Source of the DNA: Nitrososphaerota archaeon
GTDB taxonomy: Archaea > Thermoproteota > Nitrososphaeria > Nitrososphaerales > JACPRH01
NCBI GenBank assembly: GCA_016190055.1
Contig: JACPRH010000034.1
Coordinates: 35,652-99,651, forward strand
Direction of reading: 5' to 3'
DNA: 64,000 nt
Made by a program: the position numbers and the translations under genes. Position 1 is the stretch's first letter; each line of letters starts with the position of its first letter. Positions 25,875 through 33,966 of this stretch are shown here, one piece after another. The notes beneath the pieces are model-generated. The model made no database searches, had not been told where the DNA came from, and was given only the letters and a program-made list of their open reading frames with translations.

Positions 25875-27791
25875 TTACCTCTCAACTAAGCTGTTCTCTT
25901 TGACCGCTTTGAGCACCGCTGCAGCTTCACCTAGAACCCGCCAGATTCCGTCCTCGTCTTCAGGCGGAGGAGTTCCTGTGCCGCCGTAAGCCGGGTCCTC
26001 ACTTGACCACATCAGCTTCCAATACCTATCTTGAGGCGGTGCGAGCAGCGGCTCAGGCGAAGGCTCAAGCTCAGTGTCTTTACCGAAGTTGAATAGGATT
26101 AGTCTATCGTCATCTTCCTCACCGAAGAAGCGGAGAAGGAACGCTTCAGGTGCGAGTATTGCTCCATCTACGCCGCCGACACGTTGGCTTCGGAAGACCG
26201 GGTCTTCACGCCTAATTTTAATCAGGTCGCAGAAGAGCATGTAATGCTTGACGTGTTTCTGCCGTTCAGAGGGATCTAGTTTGCAGCGGTGAAAGGTCTC
26301 AGGATCTCCGGGATTTGGGAGGAGATGGCGCATCTCAGGCTGAGCCAGACTCCTGAATTGGCTGAGAAACTGAGATCGGCCTTCTTTTACTTGATCAGCG
26401 GTAGGAGCAGGCATGTCGCTGAAGTAGAGGAACGGAGTTGAAGCGCCGAACTCCTGTCCTTGAAACAGCAGCGGGGTCTCCGGAGCGAGTAGGAGAAGCG
26501 CAGTCATTGCCCTGTACCGTCCTGGGGACGTCAAGTGCTGGTAACGAAGCCCGTAGGCGGAGTTGGCGATCTGATCATGGTTTTGCAGGTAGTGGACGAA
26601 CTTCGCCGGCTCTGTGTTCAATGCGGGGGTTCCGCGGCGCTTTTCCTGCCACATGTAGTATTGGCCTTGGTATAGGTAGCCTCTTTTGATGCTGGATATG
26701 AGTTCTTGGGGGCTGCCGAGATAGTCCGTGTAGTAACCTTCTCTGCGGCCGGTTAACGTAACCATGGCGGTGTGGTGGAAATCGTCATTCCACATAGCAT
26801 CGCAGCCGTACCCACCGTTCTCTCTAGGCTTCACTATGCGAGCGAGCTGAGGCTCGTTTTCAGCAACAACAATGATGTGGCGTCCTTTAGTCGCTTTTCT
26901 TGATTGTTGAGCGACTGCGGCGACTATGTGTTCTGATGATGTGTCGTAAATGTTCTGGGTGGCGTCTAGTCTTAAGCCGTCTAGGTGAAACTCGTCTATC
27001 CAGTAGGCTGCGTTGCTTGTGAAGAATTCGCGTACCTGGGCGCTGCCTTCCTCGTCATAGTTGATAGCTTCGCCCCAGTCAGTATTCTTGCCTGTGCTGA
27101 AGTATGTTCTTGAGAATCTTCTAAGAAAACTGCCTACGTTGCCCACGTGATTATACACCACGTCAAGTATTACCCCGAGGCCCAGTGCGTGAGCCTTATC
27201 GACGAAGCTGCGCATATCGTCAGGTGAACCGTATAGATGGGTAGGAGCGAACAGGTTGACCCCGTCGTATCCCCATCCGAACTGGCCTGGGAAATCAGCC
27301 ACCGGCATAATTTCTAGGAGCGTTATCCCGGTTTTCGCAAGCGGCTCTAGTTGCTGCTTGGCGCTCTCCCAGACTCCTTCGGGTGTAAAGGTGCCGATGT
27401 GCATCTCGTACATAATTTGCCCTTGAATCTGTACTCCCGGCCACTTAGCGTCTGTCCAGGGAAACCTGTTAGGATTAACTACCTGTGATGGGCCAAATGG
27501 TCCTTCAGGCTGAAATCTTGAAGCCGGATCTGGAATGAAATCCTCCTTGTCGTTAATCTGGAAACGATATAGTGCGCCTTCACCGATGCCGTCAACAGTT
27601 CCGGAGAAGTACCCTCCGCTTTCCCTGTCAAGATCAACTCTGAAGACGCCGTATACACCGGGGCCTCCTTCTAGAACAACTCTTACTCTTCTGCGATCTG
27701 GTGCCCATACGCGAAAGTTTACTCCGCTCTGCCCTAGGATCTCCGCACCCACCGGTAGGCGGCGTGAAACACCCCCTTCCGCTTGGCTCAT
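25875..27791 (-). CDS. treZ: Malto-oligosyltrehalose trehalohydrolase
   Basis: A 638-residue GH13 enzyme that releases trehalose from maltooligosyltrehalose. The N-terminal CBM48-like domain has GVNFRVWAPDRRRVRVVLE. The barrel includes YEMHIGTFTPEGVWESA, typical of TreZ, GYDGVNLFAPTHLYG, VILDVVYNHVG, the nucleophile Asp in LDGLRLDATQNIYD, the acid/base Glu in VVAENEPQL, and the third acid in YLQNHDQIAN. Length fits the family. The partner TreY (maltooligosyltrehalose synthase) is not in the window. It sits upstream of the debranching enzyme with a 7-nt gap. The region 27792-28079 upstream has no gene. Confidence 0.92.
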   Translation of the reverse strand: MSQAEGGVSRRLPVGAEILGQSGVNFRVWAPDRRRVRVVLEGGPGVYGVFRVDLDRESGGYFSGTVDGIGEGALYRFQINDKEDFIPDPASRFQPEGPFGPSQVVNPNRFPWTDAKWPGVQIQGQIMYEMHIGTFTPEGVWESAKQQLEPLAKTGITLLEIMPVADFPGQFGWGYDGVNLFAPTHLYGSPDDMRSFVDKAHALGLGVILDVVYNHVGNVGSFLRRFSRTYFSTGKNTDWGEAINYDEEGSAQVREFFTSNAAYWIDEFHLDGLRLDATQNIYDTSSEHIVAAVAQQSRKATKGRHIIVVAENEPQLARIVKPRENGGYGCDAMWNDDFHHTAMVTLTGRREGYYTDYLGSPQELISSIKRGYLYQGQYYMWQEKRRGTPALNTEPAKFVHYLQNHDQIANSAYGLRYQHLTSPGRYRAMTALLLLAPETPLLFQGQEFGASTPFLYFSDMPAPTADQVKEGRSQFLSQFRSLAQPEMRHLLPNPGDPETFHRCKLDPSERQKHVKHYMLFCDLIKIRREDPVFRSQRVGGVDGAILAPEAFLLRFFGEEDDDRLILFNFGKDTELEPSPEPLLAPPQDRYWKLMWSSEDPAYGGTGTPPPEDEDGIWRVLGEAAAVLKAVKENSLVER

Positions 27792-28079
27792 CTAATCTTT
27801 TCTTATCTCCATCCACCAAACACTGTGGATTTGATTCAGATCGCGGTTGAGATTATTAAGAGGATTCTCTATGTCAGGTCTAGTAGGACTTGAACATTAA
27901 ACTGTATTTCTTGCAGCTGATACTCCAACATTAGCAAAGTCATCAACATCGAAGAATACGGTATAAGGTTATGTAACTGCGCTTATCCTAAAGCGGACCA
28001 AACGTATCTAGTGTTTCGATGCGAAAAAAGGGAAAATGAGAGTCGAAAGATATTCGGCTCTCCTGACTTTGCCGGCTGG

Positions 28080-28346
28080 CTACCTTTGACTGCCTGTTAC
28101 CTTGATTTGACCGAACTCACGCTCTACGTCGGTTACGTTGTTGTATTCCTTGTCTGGAAGCCTGTCGAGCCATTCAATGACATTGTCGGGAGCACTGTTA
28201 TTCCGAGCTGTGTCTAAGATATCTTGCTTGCCGCATGGGAAGCTGATGCCTTTGAGGTAACTCGCTAATTCAGATGCGCTTACACTTGGTGCGTGAAGCG
28301 AAGCTTCTCCACCTTTTTGTCCGCGTGTTTGCATTGGGGCTGACAT
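28080..28346 (-). CDS. DUF2795 protein, copy 2
   Basis: An 88-residue paralogue of the protein at 23340: SYLKGISFPCGKQDILDTARNNSAPDNVIEWLDRLPDKEYNNVTDVEREFGQI. It begins MSAPMQTRGQKGGEASLHAPSVS, matching the Gly/Gln-rich lead of copy 1. A TATA box (CTTATTAG, 28378-28385) lies about 35 nt upstream of the ATG. Function unknown. Its upstream region carries a second, better preserved tRNA-Val remnant. Confidence 0.85.
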   Translation of the reverse strand: MSAPMQTRGQKGGEASLHAPSVSASELASYLKGISFPCGKQDILDTARNNSAPDNVIEWLDRLPDKEYNNVTDVEREFGQIKVTGSQR

Positions 28347-28404
28347 TTTTATTACTCACAGGTATTATGTTATTTGAATCTAATAAGGGTTTTGAACCCA
28401 AATA

Positions 28405-28452
28405 ATGGTGGGCCGTAGTAGGCTTGAATCACGACCATCGATATGTCAGACG
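28405..28452 (-). repeat. Degenerate tRNA-Val 3'-end remnant 2
   Basis: Minus-strand text runs GTCTGACATATCGATGG, then TCGTGATTCAAGCC and CGGCCCACCA. Compared with the intact tRNA-Val it keeps the anticodon loop CTGACA, the GGTCG of the variable region, T-loop-like TTCAAG and the CGGCCCACCA end, but the stems no longer pair. It is a non-functional copy of the gene from anticodon to 3' end. Apart from this and two promoters, 28347-28668 shows nothing. Confidence 0.6.
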
Positions 28453-28668
28453 CTCAAAACGCCCACAGAATAACCAATATGAATCACTATGCTAAGAGGT
28501 ACTTCTTCTAGCTTTAGTAGTGGCTGCGCCGCATATTCCTCTACCCAAGACCACCGTGTTTTATTAAAAATATCTAGAACTGTTCAATATTGTTCATGTT
28601 AAACATAATGAAGATACAATAGGTTTCTGTTTTTCAAGATTTAAATATGTGTTAAGCTAAAAATTATT

Positions 28669-28914
28669 ATGACCAAAACGGATTTTGTAATCGATGTTGC
28701 GGAACTAGTGACCACCCTTAAGGAGGTCGCCAAAAAACTTGACGTCTCACACATCTCTACGGAGGGAATGGGCGACTCACCTGAAGTAGGTATCCCCTTC
28801 AACAAAGCACTTAGCTACATAGAGGCCGCTGAAGAATTAGTGAACCAGGCACAAAAGAACCTCAGCCTCGCCATCAAAGCTTCAAAAACAGTAGAAAGCC
28901 AAAGCGGAGCATAG
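28669..28914 (+). CDS. Small helical protein of unknown function
   Basis: An 81-residue protein, mostly helical and acidic: DVAELVTTLKEVAKKLDVSHIS, then VGIPFNKALSYIEAAEELVNQAQKNLSLAIKASK. A coiled coil or helical hairpin is likely. A TATA-like ATTTAAATATG about 30 nt before the ATG indicates a leaderless message. It stands alone between two tRNA-Val remnants. I do not recognise a family. Confidence 0.6.
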   Translation: MTKTDFVIDVAELVTTLKEVAKKLDVSHISTEGMGDSPEVGIPFNKALSYIEAAEELVNQAQKNLSLAIKASKTVESQSGA

Positions 28915-29086
28915 TGCATCCAATTTCTTGCGACCTGCTTATTTCATCGAGACCATAGTGTCCAAGAAAGTGGATTCTGCCCCGTCCAGCGAGACTTAAC
29001 TATACTAGCGTACAATGAAAGTTACGAGAAGCAGATGAGTCCGTTCACTCTCTGCATCGCAGGAGATTCAAAAGCATTGAATGCGA

Positions 29087-29105
29087 TGGTGGGTCGGGGC
29101 GGATT
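29087..29105 (-). repeat. tRNA-Val 3'-end remnant 3 (short)
   Basis: The plus-strand run TGGTGGGTCGGGGCGGATT differs by one base from the corresponding end of the intact tRNA-Val (TGGTGGGCCGGGGCGGATT), covering the encoded CCA, acceptor and half the T arm. After this the match stops. It lies in the 400-nt gene-free stretch 28915-29312, which holds nothing else recognisable. Confidence 0.5.
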
Positions 29106-29312
29106 GTAGCTATCCCCTTTTTATCCGAATTAGAAAAAAAACATTATGCTACACTCTACGAACTTACCCATAAGGTGTCCACTATATCGTTACAAGTATT
29201 AGTTTCGACCATTTTTTGCAGCGTTGAAACAGCGCTATCCGCGTTCAAGTTGTCTTCGAAGGCTGACGGCAGGATTGAGGCGAGGCTAGATCGGCTGATC
29301 TCAATTAATCGG

Positions 29313-29984
29313 TCAGCCGATTTGGCCTCTTGTCTCGCCGCCGGCGTGCTGGCTTGTGTGAATGTTAACGTAGGTGTTCCCTGCCTTCATCTCGTTTATC
29401 AGATCACTCAGAGGATGCCCTTCAAGCGGCCCGACAAGATTGGATGCGGTTATTGTTCCCTCCATAAGAACCCCATCTGATCTACCTGGGATTAGCACAG
29501 CAGGTGGTGTCGCCGGATATAGCCATGCAACTACAGGTCCAGCTGCACCTTTTGCCCCTTGATGGATGTGCGCCATTGTGACATTCTCGATGTTGGATCT
29601 GACGAGCTTGTAACGTATTGAACTACCGTCTGAGCTTACGTTAAAGGTGGCTTCGCCCTGCGCTTGCGTCGTTACTGAGGGCACTTCTTCACCTCCAGAG
29701 AGTTTTGCTGTAAATTTAAGTTCCTGTTCTGGGGTCGGTGTGAGGCCTCCTAAGCCCAATATGGCCGAGACAGCTATGACTACGATAACGGCTGCGAGTG
29801 TCAGGATTAGGAATCTTTGTCTAATGCTCTTCACCTCCTGGGAGTTTTGTTGTGAAGTTGAGTAAGTGCAGCAGCGGCCGACATCAAAACCAAGTCGAGA
29901 GTTAAAGTTCCTAGTATCGGTGCGGTTAGCAGTTTCTGGTGGTTTATCATGAATATTCTCCTGTAGATTATTTCGTTCTCGCAC
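29313..29984 (-). CDS. Membrane-anchored CHRD domain protein
   Basis: The frame gives 223 residues, but the first 50 are polar with Cys and look untranslated; a GTG at 29834 (just within AGGAGGTGAAG) would begin KSIRQRFLILTLAAVIVVIAVSAIL, a normal signal anchor. The mature part is a CHRD domain: LKFTAKLSGGEEVPSVTTQAQGEATF, SIRYKLV, MAHIHQGAKGAAGPVVAWL and ending YVNIHTSQHAGGETRGQI. CHRD domains are extracellular and of unclear biochemical role; the His residues suggest metal binding. It is divergent from the beta-propeller gene. Confidence 0.85.
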   Translation of the reverse strand: MRERNNLQENIHDKPPETANRTDTRNFNSRLGFDVGRCCTYSTSQQNSQEVKSIRQRFLILTLAAVIVVIAVSAILGLGGLTPTPEQELKFTAKLSGGEEVPSVTTQAQGEATFNVSSDGSSIRYKLVRSNIENVTMAHIHQGAKGAAGPVVAWLYPATPPAVLIPGRSDGVLMEGTITASNLVGPLEGHPLSDLINEMKAGNTYVNIHTSQHAGGETRGQIG

Positions 29985-30058
29985 CTTTTAGATATTTCCG
30001 TTTTGCTAAGGCAGTACCGTTAAAAGTTATTTTATAACTTTATTATATCAATAAATAT

Positions 30059-31078
30059 ATGGTGACAAGTTCTCTCATAATTAGCGAGATGAAGAGTTTT
30101 TATTTAGTGTTGACTCTCCTATTTGTCGTCGTAGCAGCCGTCGCGGCTGCTTATCTAATGCTTCCTACCACAGGTCAGCCCAGGATTCCTGAAAAGACTA
30201 CCCCTCAGCTTTTTGCGGCAGTTCAGGATACTGATAGTAACCCACAGACCCCAACAAATACGGAGGGAATCATTGTAGATTCCAAGGGGACTGTCTACGT
30301 CGGTTTATTAGCTGAGCGTGCAGTGGTAAGCATTAACCGAAACGGTTCGCAGCGTATGTTCGCAAGGATACCGGGCGACGGTAGTCTCTTAGGCTTGGCT
30401 GTTGATAGTAAAGACAACATCTATGTTGCTGATGCTAACTTCGGAGATCCGCAGGGAAGCTCCAACCGCATACACAAGATCACTCAGGCGGGTGATGTCA
30501 CAGTATTTGCTTCCGGCATACCTGCTCCAAACGGGCTAATTTTTGATCGAGACGGAAACCTACTAGTGACCTCCATAACTCAAGGCGCAATCTACAAGGT
30601 GGACAAAGACGGTAAGGTCACACTATTCTTGGATCATGACCTGTTAAAAGGGCATAACCCTCAATTCCCATTCGGCGCAAACGGCATTGCAGTAACTAAG
30701 GATGGAACAATCTACGTAGCGAACTATGGAGACTCAAGCATAATTCGAATCAAGGGAGGCAACGCCTCAATATTCGGTGAAGCAAAAGACTTCCCGGGTG
30801 CAGACGGATTAGCCCTCGACTCTGCGGGGAACCTATACATCGCCCAGAACATGGTCAACACCATATCCGCCCTAACACCCGAAGGAACCAAAATAATTGT
30901 CGCCCAAAACGGTGACTCCACTGGCATAGATGGTGAACTTGAAGCACCTGCAAGCCTAGCCTTCTACCAAGATCGTCTATACGTGACAAATACAGATTAT
31001 CAAATGGGAACAAACACAAAAACAGAACCACCCTACGGAATATCAGTACTCAAGATAGGCATCCCCGGACAGCAATAA
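30059..31078 (+). CDS. Extracytoplasmic SMP-30/NHL-type beta-propeller protein
   Basis: A 339-residue protein with one N-terminal membrane helix (residues 12-33) acting as signal or anchor. The rest is a six-bladed-propeller repeat in which each blade ends like VDSKGTVYVG, VDSKDNIYVADANFG, FDRDGNLLVTS, VTKDGTIYVANYGDS and LDSAGNLYIAQ. This is the SMP-30/gluconolactonase or NHL style; catalytic metal residues of lactonases are not clearly recognisable, so binding rather than hydrolysis is possible. The ATG at 30059 follows a long AT-rich promoter; an alternative ATG lies at 30089. It shares a promoter region with the CHRD gene. Confidence 0.82.
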   Translation: MVTSSLIISEMKSFYLVLTLLFVVVAAVAAAYLMLPTTGQPRIPEKTTPQLFAAVQDTDSNPQTPTNTEGIIVDSKGTVYVGLLAERAVVSINRNGSQRMFARIPGDGSLLGLAVDSKDNIYVADANFGDPQGSSNRIHKITQAGDVTVFASGIPAPNGLIFDRDGNLLVTSITQGAIYKVDKDGKVTLFLDHDLLKGHNPQFPFGANGIAVTKDGTIYVANYGDSSIIRIKGGNASIFGEAKDFPGADGLALDSAGNLYIAQNMVNTISALTPEGTKIIVAQNGDSTGIDGELEAPASLAFYQDRLYVTNTDYQMGTNTKTEPPYGISVLKIGIPGQQ

Positions 31079-31340
31079 GCAAAGTCCTGAATAACGTCTC
31101 GAGATATGGACTTGTCTCAGGGACTATTTCTACAGGAGTTATGCATTTGGTTTGAGTAGGTTGTGGGTTAGGTTGGCTAGGTGGATTCGTATCCTGTCCC
31201 CTATGACGTTTAGTTTCACCAAGTGGGCTCCAAGCTCAAAGCCAGAAACATATCGGAGCACCTGTCCAGCGTCCACCCACGTATTGAGACTCGGCCAATA
31301 AAACGGCGGTTATCTGAGAATAGGATTTGCTTAAAAGATT

Positions 31341-31386
31341 TGGTGGGCCGGGAGGATTTGAACCACCGACCTTCGCTGTGCCAGAC
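31341..31386 (-). repeat. tRNA-Val 3'-half remnant 4
   Basis: The minus strand reads GTCTGGCACAGCGAAGGTCG, then GTGGTTCAAATCC and TCCCGGCCCACCA. From the anticodon loop to the encoded CCA it closely follows the intact tRNA-Val at 33182-33313, with changes in the anticodon (GAC to GGC) and one base missing in the T-stem/acceptor junction. No 5' half lies beside it. It looks like an attachment-site copy left by integration at tRNA-Val. Confidence 0.7.
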
Positions 31387-31540
31387 GGTCAAAACTGGGA
31401 AGAATTCAACCGATGGCTAGACGCCTAATACACCCATAGAACCGCTGTAAGTTTAAGGCTCTATGCTCAGCGAAATGCTTCCGATGAAAGTGAGTTATTG
31501 AGCACTTATGTTGTTCGCTTAACCATATATTCGTTCGTCG

Positions 31541-32362
31541 TTAGCGAACAAAATCCCTTTCAATAATATTTACGAAACGCTTGACTCTTTCGAAGGCATC
31601 AATTCGGCTTGAGTCTGTACCCATGAAGCGGGCCACTTCATAGGGTCCTCTGCGGCGGGGTGATGAGAAGGCTTCTTGTATTGTTTGTACACTAGATTCT
31701 ATTAGTGCCAATTTTTTCTGTTTGCTGTTTCTGATTTCTGACAAGAATCTCTCAGCGGCTCTTTCAGGTCCGCCCATGTGGAAACCTGCTACTGCGTAGA
31801 TGTCATAGCTGTCTTTCTCGCTCAACCGGTTTTCCAATGCTTTTCCCTTCATAACTAACGAACTAACGATGTTTGCTACCTTTAGGTTGATCGATGTTTC
31901 ACCGCTTTGCGGGATAATCCCATTAATTGTTTCTCTGTAATTGAAGGTGAACGCTACGCTGCATCCTTGGATTAGGCAGGCTCTGAGATCTTTTTGTACT
32001 GTGATTAGATCTTCATCGGGCAGGACTTTAGCTCCTTGAGGCTCGGTGAGAAAATCGAGTTCGATCTCGTAGTGTTTGCCTGATAATGAAGAAGGGACAT
32101 CTCTTTTGAATCGAAATATATTCTCAGTCTGGGTGTATCCAAGTCCTTCGATTATCTTCCTGATGTTATTGTACCTTATCATTATCGATGGTCTTAACAC
32201 GAAATCGATGTCTCTTGAGCCGCAATGATCAAAGTGGGGTGTTGATAGGAAGAATGGAGCCCATCCTCCTGCCAGAACAAAGTCATCTCGATAGGTTCCC
32301 AGAGCGGTCCCAAGTTCGATAAGAGCACTTTTAGATGCCTCCGTTTCGTCTCGATCATACAT
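31541..32362 (-). CDS. AbiEii-like nucleotidyltransferase (toxin candidate)
   Basis: A 273-residue protein of the DNA polymerase beta-type nucleotidyltransferase superfamily. FVLAGGWAPFFLS is followed by GSRDIDFVLRPS, the GG...DxD(F) catalytic pattern, and later YEIELDFL gives the third acid. SEKDSYDIYAVAGF resembles the KxxxD motif of AbiEii toxins. Its start overlaps the stop of the gene at 32355 by 8 nt. AbiEii-type enzymes arrest growth by modifying tRNA or other RNA during phage attack and are held in check by AbiEi. Function here is inferred from motif and gene pairing. Confidence 0.72.
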   Translation of the reverse strand: MYDRDETEASKSALIELGTALGTYRDDFVLAGGWAPFFLSTPHFDHCGSRDIDFVLRPSIMIRYNNIRKIIEGLGYTQTENIFRFKRDVPSSLSGKHYEIELDFLTEPQGAKVLPDEDLITVQKDLRACLIQGCSVAFTFNYRETINGIIPQSGETSINLKVANIVSSLVMKGKALENRLSEKDSYDIYAVAGFHMGGPERAAERFLSEIRNSKQKKLALIESSVQTIQEAFSSPRRRGPYEVARFMGTDSSRIDAFERVKRFVNIIERDFVR

Positions 32363-33035
32363 TTACAGCGGTCTCCTGTTTAGCCCATTCCTTAGAGATT
32401 GCTTCGAAGATTTTTCCCGCGGCTTCTTCCCCTCTCGCAGGATAATTATAGAGATCAACGTAAAGCTGTACGTTAGAAACCACCTTTACTCCGTCGATCT
32501 CTTGTGAACCATAAAAGGCACCCTCGTCGTAGGGTATCACCATCTTAACGTTACCAGCTTCCGGAGTCGGGTTTAAGCCGAGTGCTTCAGCCATCTTTTT
32601 CGCATCTGTTTCTGACTTTACATAAAGGTGAATGTCAGTTGGTCGGACGTAGGGCTTCTTGAGCCACGCCCCGACAAGGGATGTCAGAGAATAGTCTGGT
32701 TTTCGAATCTTTCTCAATTGGTCAAGTTGCTTCTGCAGGTCTCTTTCAAAGGTATAGTAGTCTAGAAACCTGTTCATCACATCATATTGATGATAGGCTG
32801 CCCAGCGTTTTAGAAGTCTTGTAGGATTAGTGACTACAAGTTTATTGTTCTCGTTCCTCGCAACATAACCCAGCTTGATGAGTGTAGCAACAACTGCGTG
32901 CGTGTAGCCTAACGCGACTTGAGTCTCTTCCGCGATGCTCCTGATCACCCATTCCTTCCCGAAGTTAACCAGCAAACACCGGATTACTCGAGTAGATTTT
33001 CCGTCAAAGATGTTGCGAGCCTGACGCATCGACAA
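32355..33035 (-). CDS. AbiEi-like winged-helix antitoxin/regulator
   Basis: A 226-residue protein with an N-terminal winged helix (residues 10-70: STRVIRCLLVNFGKEWVIRSIAEETQVALGYTHAVVATLIKLGYVAR). The remainder (75-226) is alpha-beta and resembles the AbiEi C-terminal domain, including VVSNVQLYVDLYNYPARGEEAAGKIFEAI. The frame opens at TTG 33035; a TATA box at about 33050-33060 favours the ATG at 33029 as a leaderless start. It overlaps the nucleotidyltransferase gene, the order expected for an AbiE operon. It likely represses its own promoter through the palindrome at 33061. Confidence 0.72.
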   Translation of the reverse strand: MSMRQARNIFDGKSTRVIRCLLVNFGKEWVIRSIAEETQVALGYTHAVVATLIKLGYVARNENNKLVVTNPTRLLKRWAAYHQYDVMNRFLDYYTFERDLQKQLDQLRKIRKPDYSLTSLVGAWLKKPYVRPTDIHLYVKSETDAKKMAEALGLNPTPEAGNVKMVIPYDEGAFYGSQEIDGVKVVSNVQLYVDLYNYPARGEEAAGKIFEAISKEWAKQETAVNV

Positions 33036-33039
33036 TTCT

Positions 33040-33077
33040 TGTTCGCTTGAATATATAAACGTTCGCTCATAGCGAAC
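33040..33077 (-). promoter_or_regulatory. AbiE-like promoter with inverted-repeat operator
   Basis: A TATA box (minus-strand GTTTATATATTC, 33049-33060) is bracketed by TGTTCGCTT (33040-33048) and the perfect palindrome GTTCGCTcatAGCGAAC (33061-33077). The same GTTCGCT/AGCGAAC elements recur at 31512-31550, at the 3' end of the operon. AbiEi proteins are known to bind inverted repeats before their operon, which fits. Confidence 0.55.
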
Positions 33078-33181
33078 ATGAGGAAAAAGATGGCTCGGCA
33101 GGCCAACAACGTTCTCTGCTACATTGATAGTTCATCTTGTCACGCTTTTCAGATATTCAGCTGTATTTCATTAAGCAAGCG

Positions 33182-33313
33182 TGGTGGGCCGGGGCGGATT
33201 TGAACCGTCGACCTTCGCTGTGTCAGAGCGATGTCCTAACCAGGCTGTCCGCATAGAAGCAGCGACCTAAGGATAGGCGCCTTCTTTCTTTCTACGCTCT
33301 AGACGACCGGCCC
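33182..33313 (-). tRNA. tRNA-Val(GAC) with a 54-nt D-loop intron
   Basis: After removing 33298-33245 the gene gives a normal tRNA: acceptor GGGCCGG/CCGGCCC, D arm GTCT/GGAC, anticodon stem TCGCT/AGCGA, loop CTGACAC with anticodon GAC, T arm GACGG-TTCAAAT-CCGCC with one A-C mismatch, and encoded CCA (33184-33182). The intron lies between positions 15 and 16. Its ends form a relaxed BHB: GTCT pairs GGAC, bulges AGA and AGC, and the intron helix GCGTAGAA/TTCTATGC; cutting after the second bulge base restores the tRNA exactly. The sequence is intact at the right end of a row of 3' remnants. Confidence 0.92.
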
Positions 33314-33396
33314 TCGGTTCAGAGTTCCCTTCTCGAAGGATTAAAAAGCTTTAGTGGCATCGGGAAATGTCTGTTCGACGCTTGGATCAGATTAGA

Positions 33397-33813
33397 TTAG
33401 ATTCCTAGAAGAGCGTCAAGCGATAATTCTCCGCCGCCTAGGAATACGAGTGCTGATGCTCCGGCAAGATAGGCTAGGTCAAGTTCGTAGCCTCGGAGAT
33501 AGTTCAAATGCAGTTGCCGCTTCGACATTACAGTGGTAACTATCATCATGATTGCCATCACAAGCCCCACTAGCTGTGTTAGCAGTCCGATGATGAGCGC
33601 GGCTCCTCCGACGATCTGCACTATCCCGGTCAATACTGTAGCCGCAGGCGGCATGCCGATATCCTTCTTCAACTTCTTTTTCTTGTTCTCAGCTGTTTCT
33701 CCGAACACCTTTAAGCGGCCGTGAGCGATAAACGCGACTCCAAGTGCAAGACGGAGCATAAGCGGAGCCCAAGGTGCGAGGCTGCTGAGGACGAGACTGA
33801 TGTTGAAGAGCAT
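33397..33813 (-). CDS. DoxX family membrane protein
   Basis: A 138-residue protein with four membrane helices. APLMLRLALGVAFIAHGRLKVFG is the DoxX opening, and ATVLTGIVQIVGGAALIIGLLTQLVGLVMAIMMI gives the second and third helices. DoxX-like proteins are linked with quinone or sulfur redox chemistry in some organisms, but most are uncharacterised. It starts in front of the divergent HMG-CoA reductase gene. Confidence 0.85.
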   Translation of the reverse strand: MLFNISLVLSSLAPWAPLMLRLALGVAFIAHGRLKVFGETAENKKKKLKKDIGMPPAATVLTGIVQIVGGAALIIGLLTQLVGLVMAIMMIVTTVMSKRQLHLNYLRGYELDLAYLAGASALVFLGGGELSLDALLGI

Positions 33814-33966
33814 CTTGTTTCCGTGGTGATTCGCTTCATTATTATCTCTAACTGGCCTTTCCTTTCTAGGTTTGATTCGGCATTTGTTGTTTATCGGCTT
33901 TTTTCTGGGTTCACTTTATATAAACAGCAGTTGAACCGCTGTGAAAGGAAGGAAGGTAAGGGCGGT

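Noticed and set aside
31223..31420. 65-residue plus-strand frame
   Set aside because: It runs through the tRNA-Val remnant on the opposite strand and has no recognisable protein pattern.
33721..33966. N-terminal extension of HMG-CoA reductase
   Set aside because: The open frame continues upstream, but the TATA box and ribosome site lie inside it and the residues do not resemble the family; ATG 33967 is the start.
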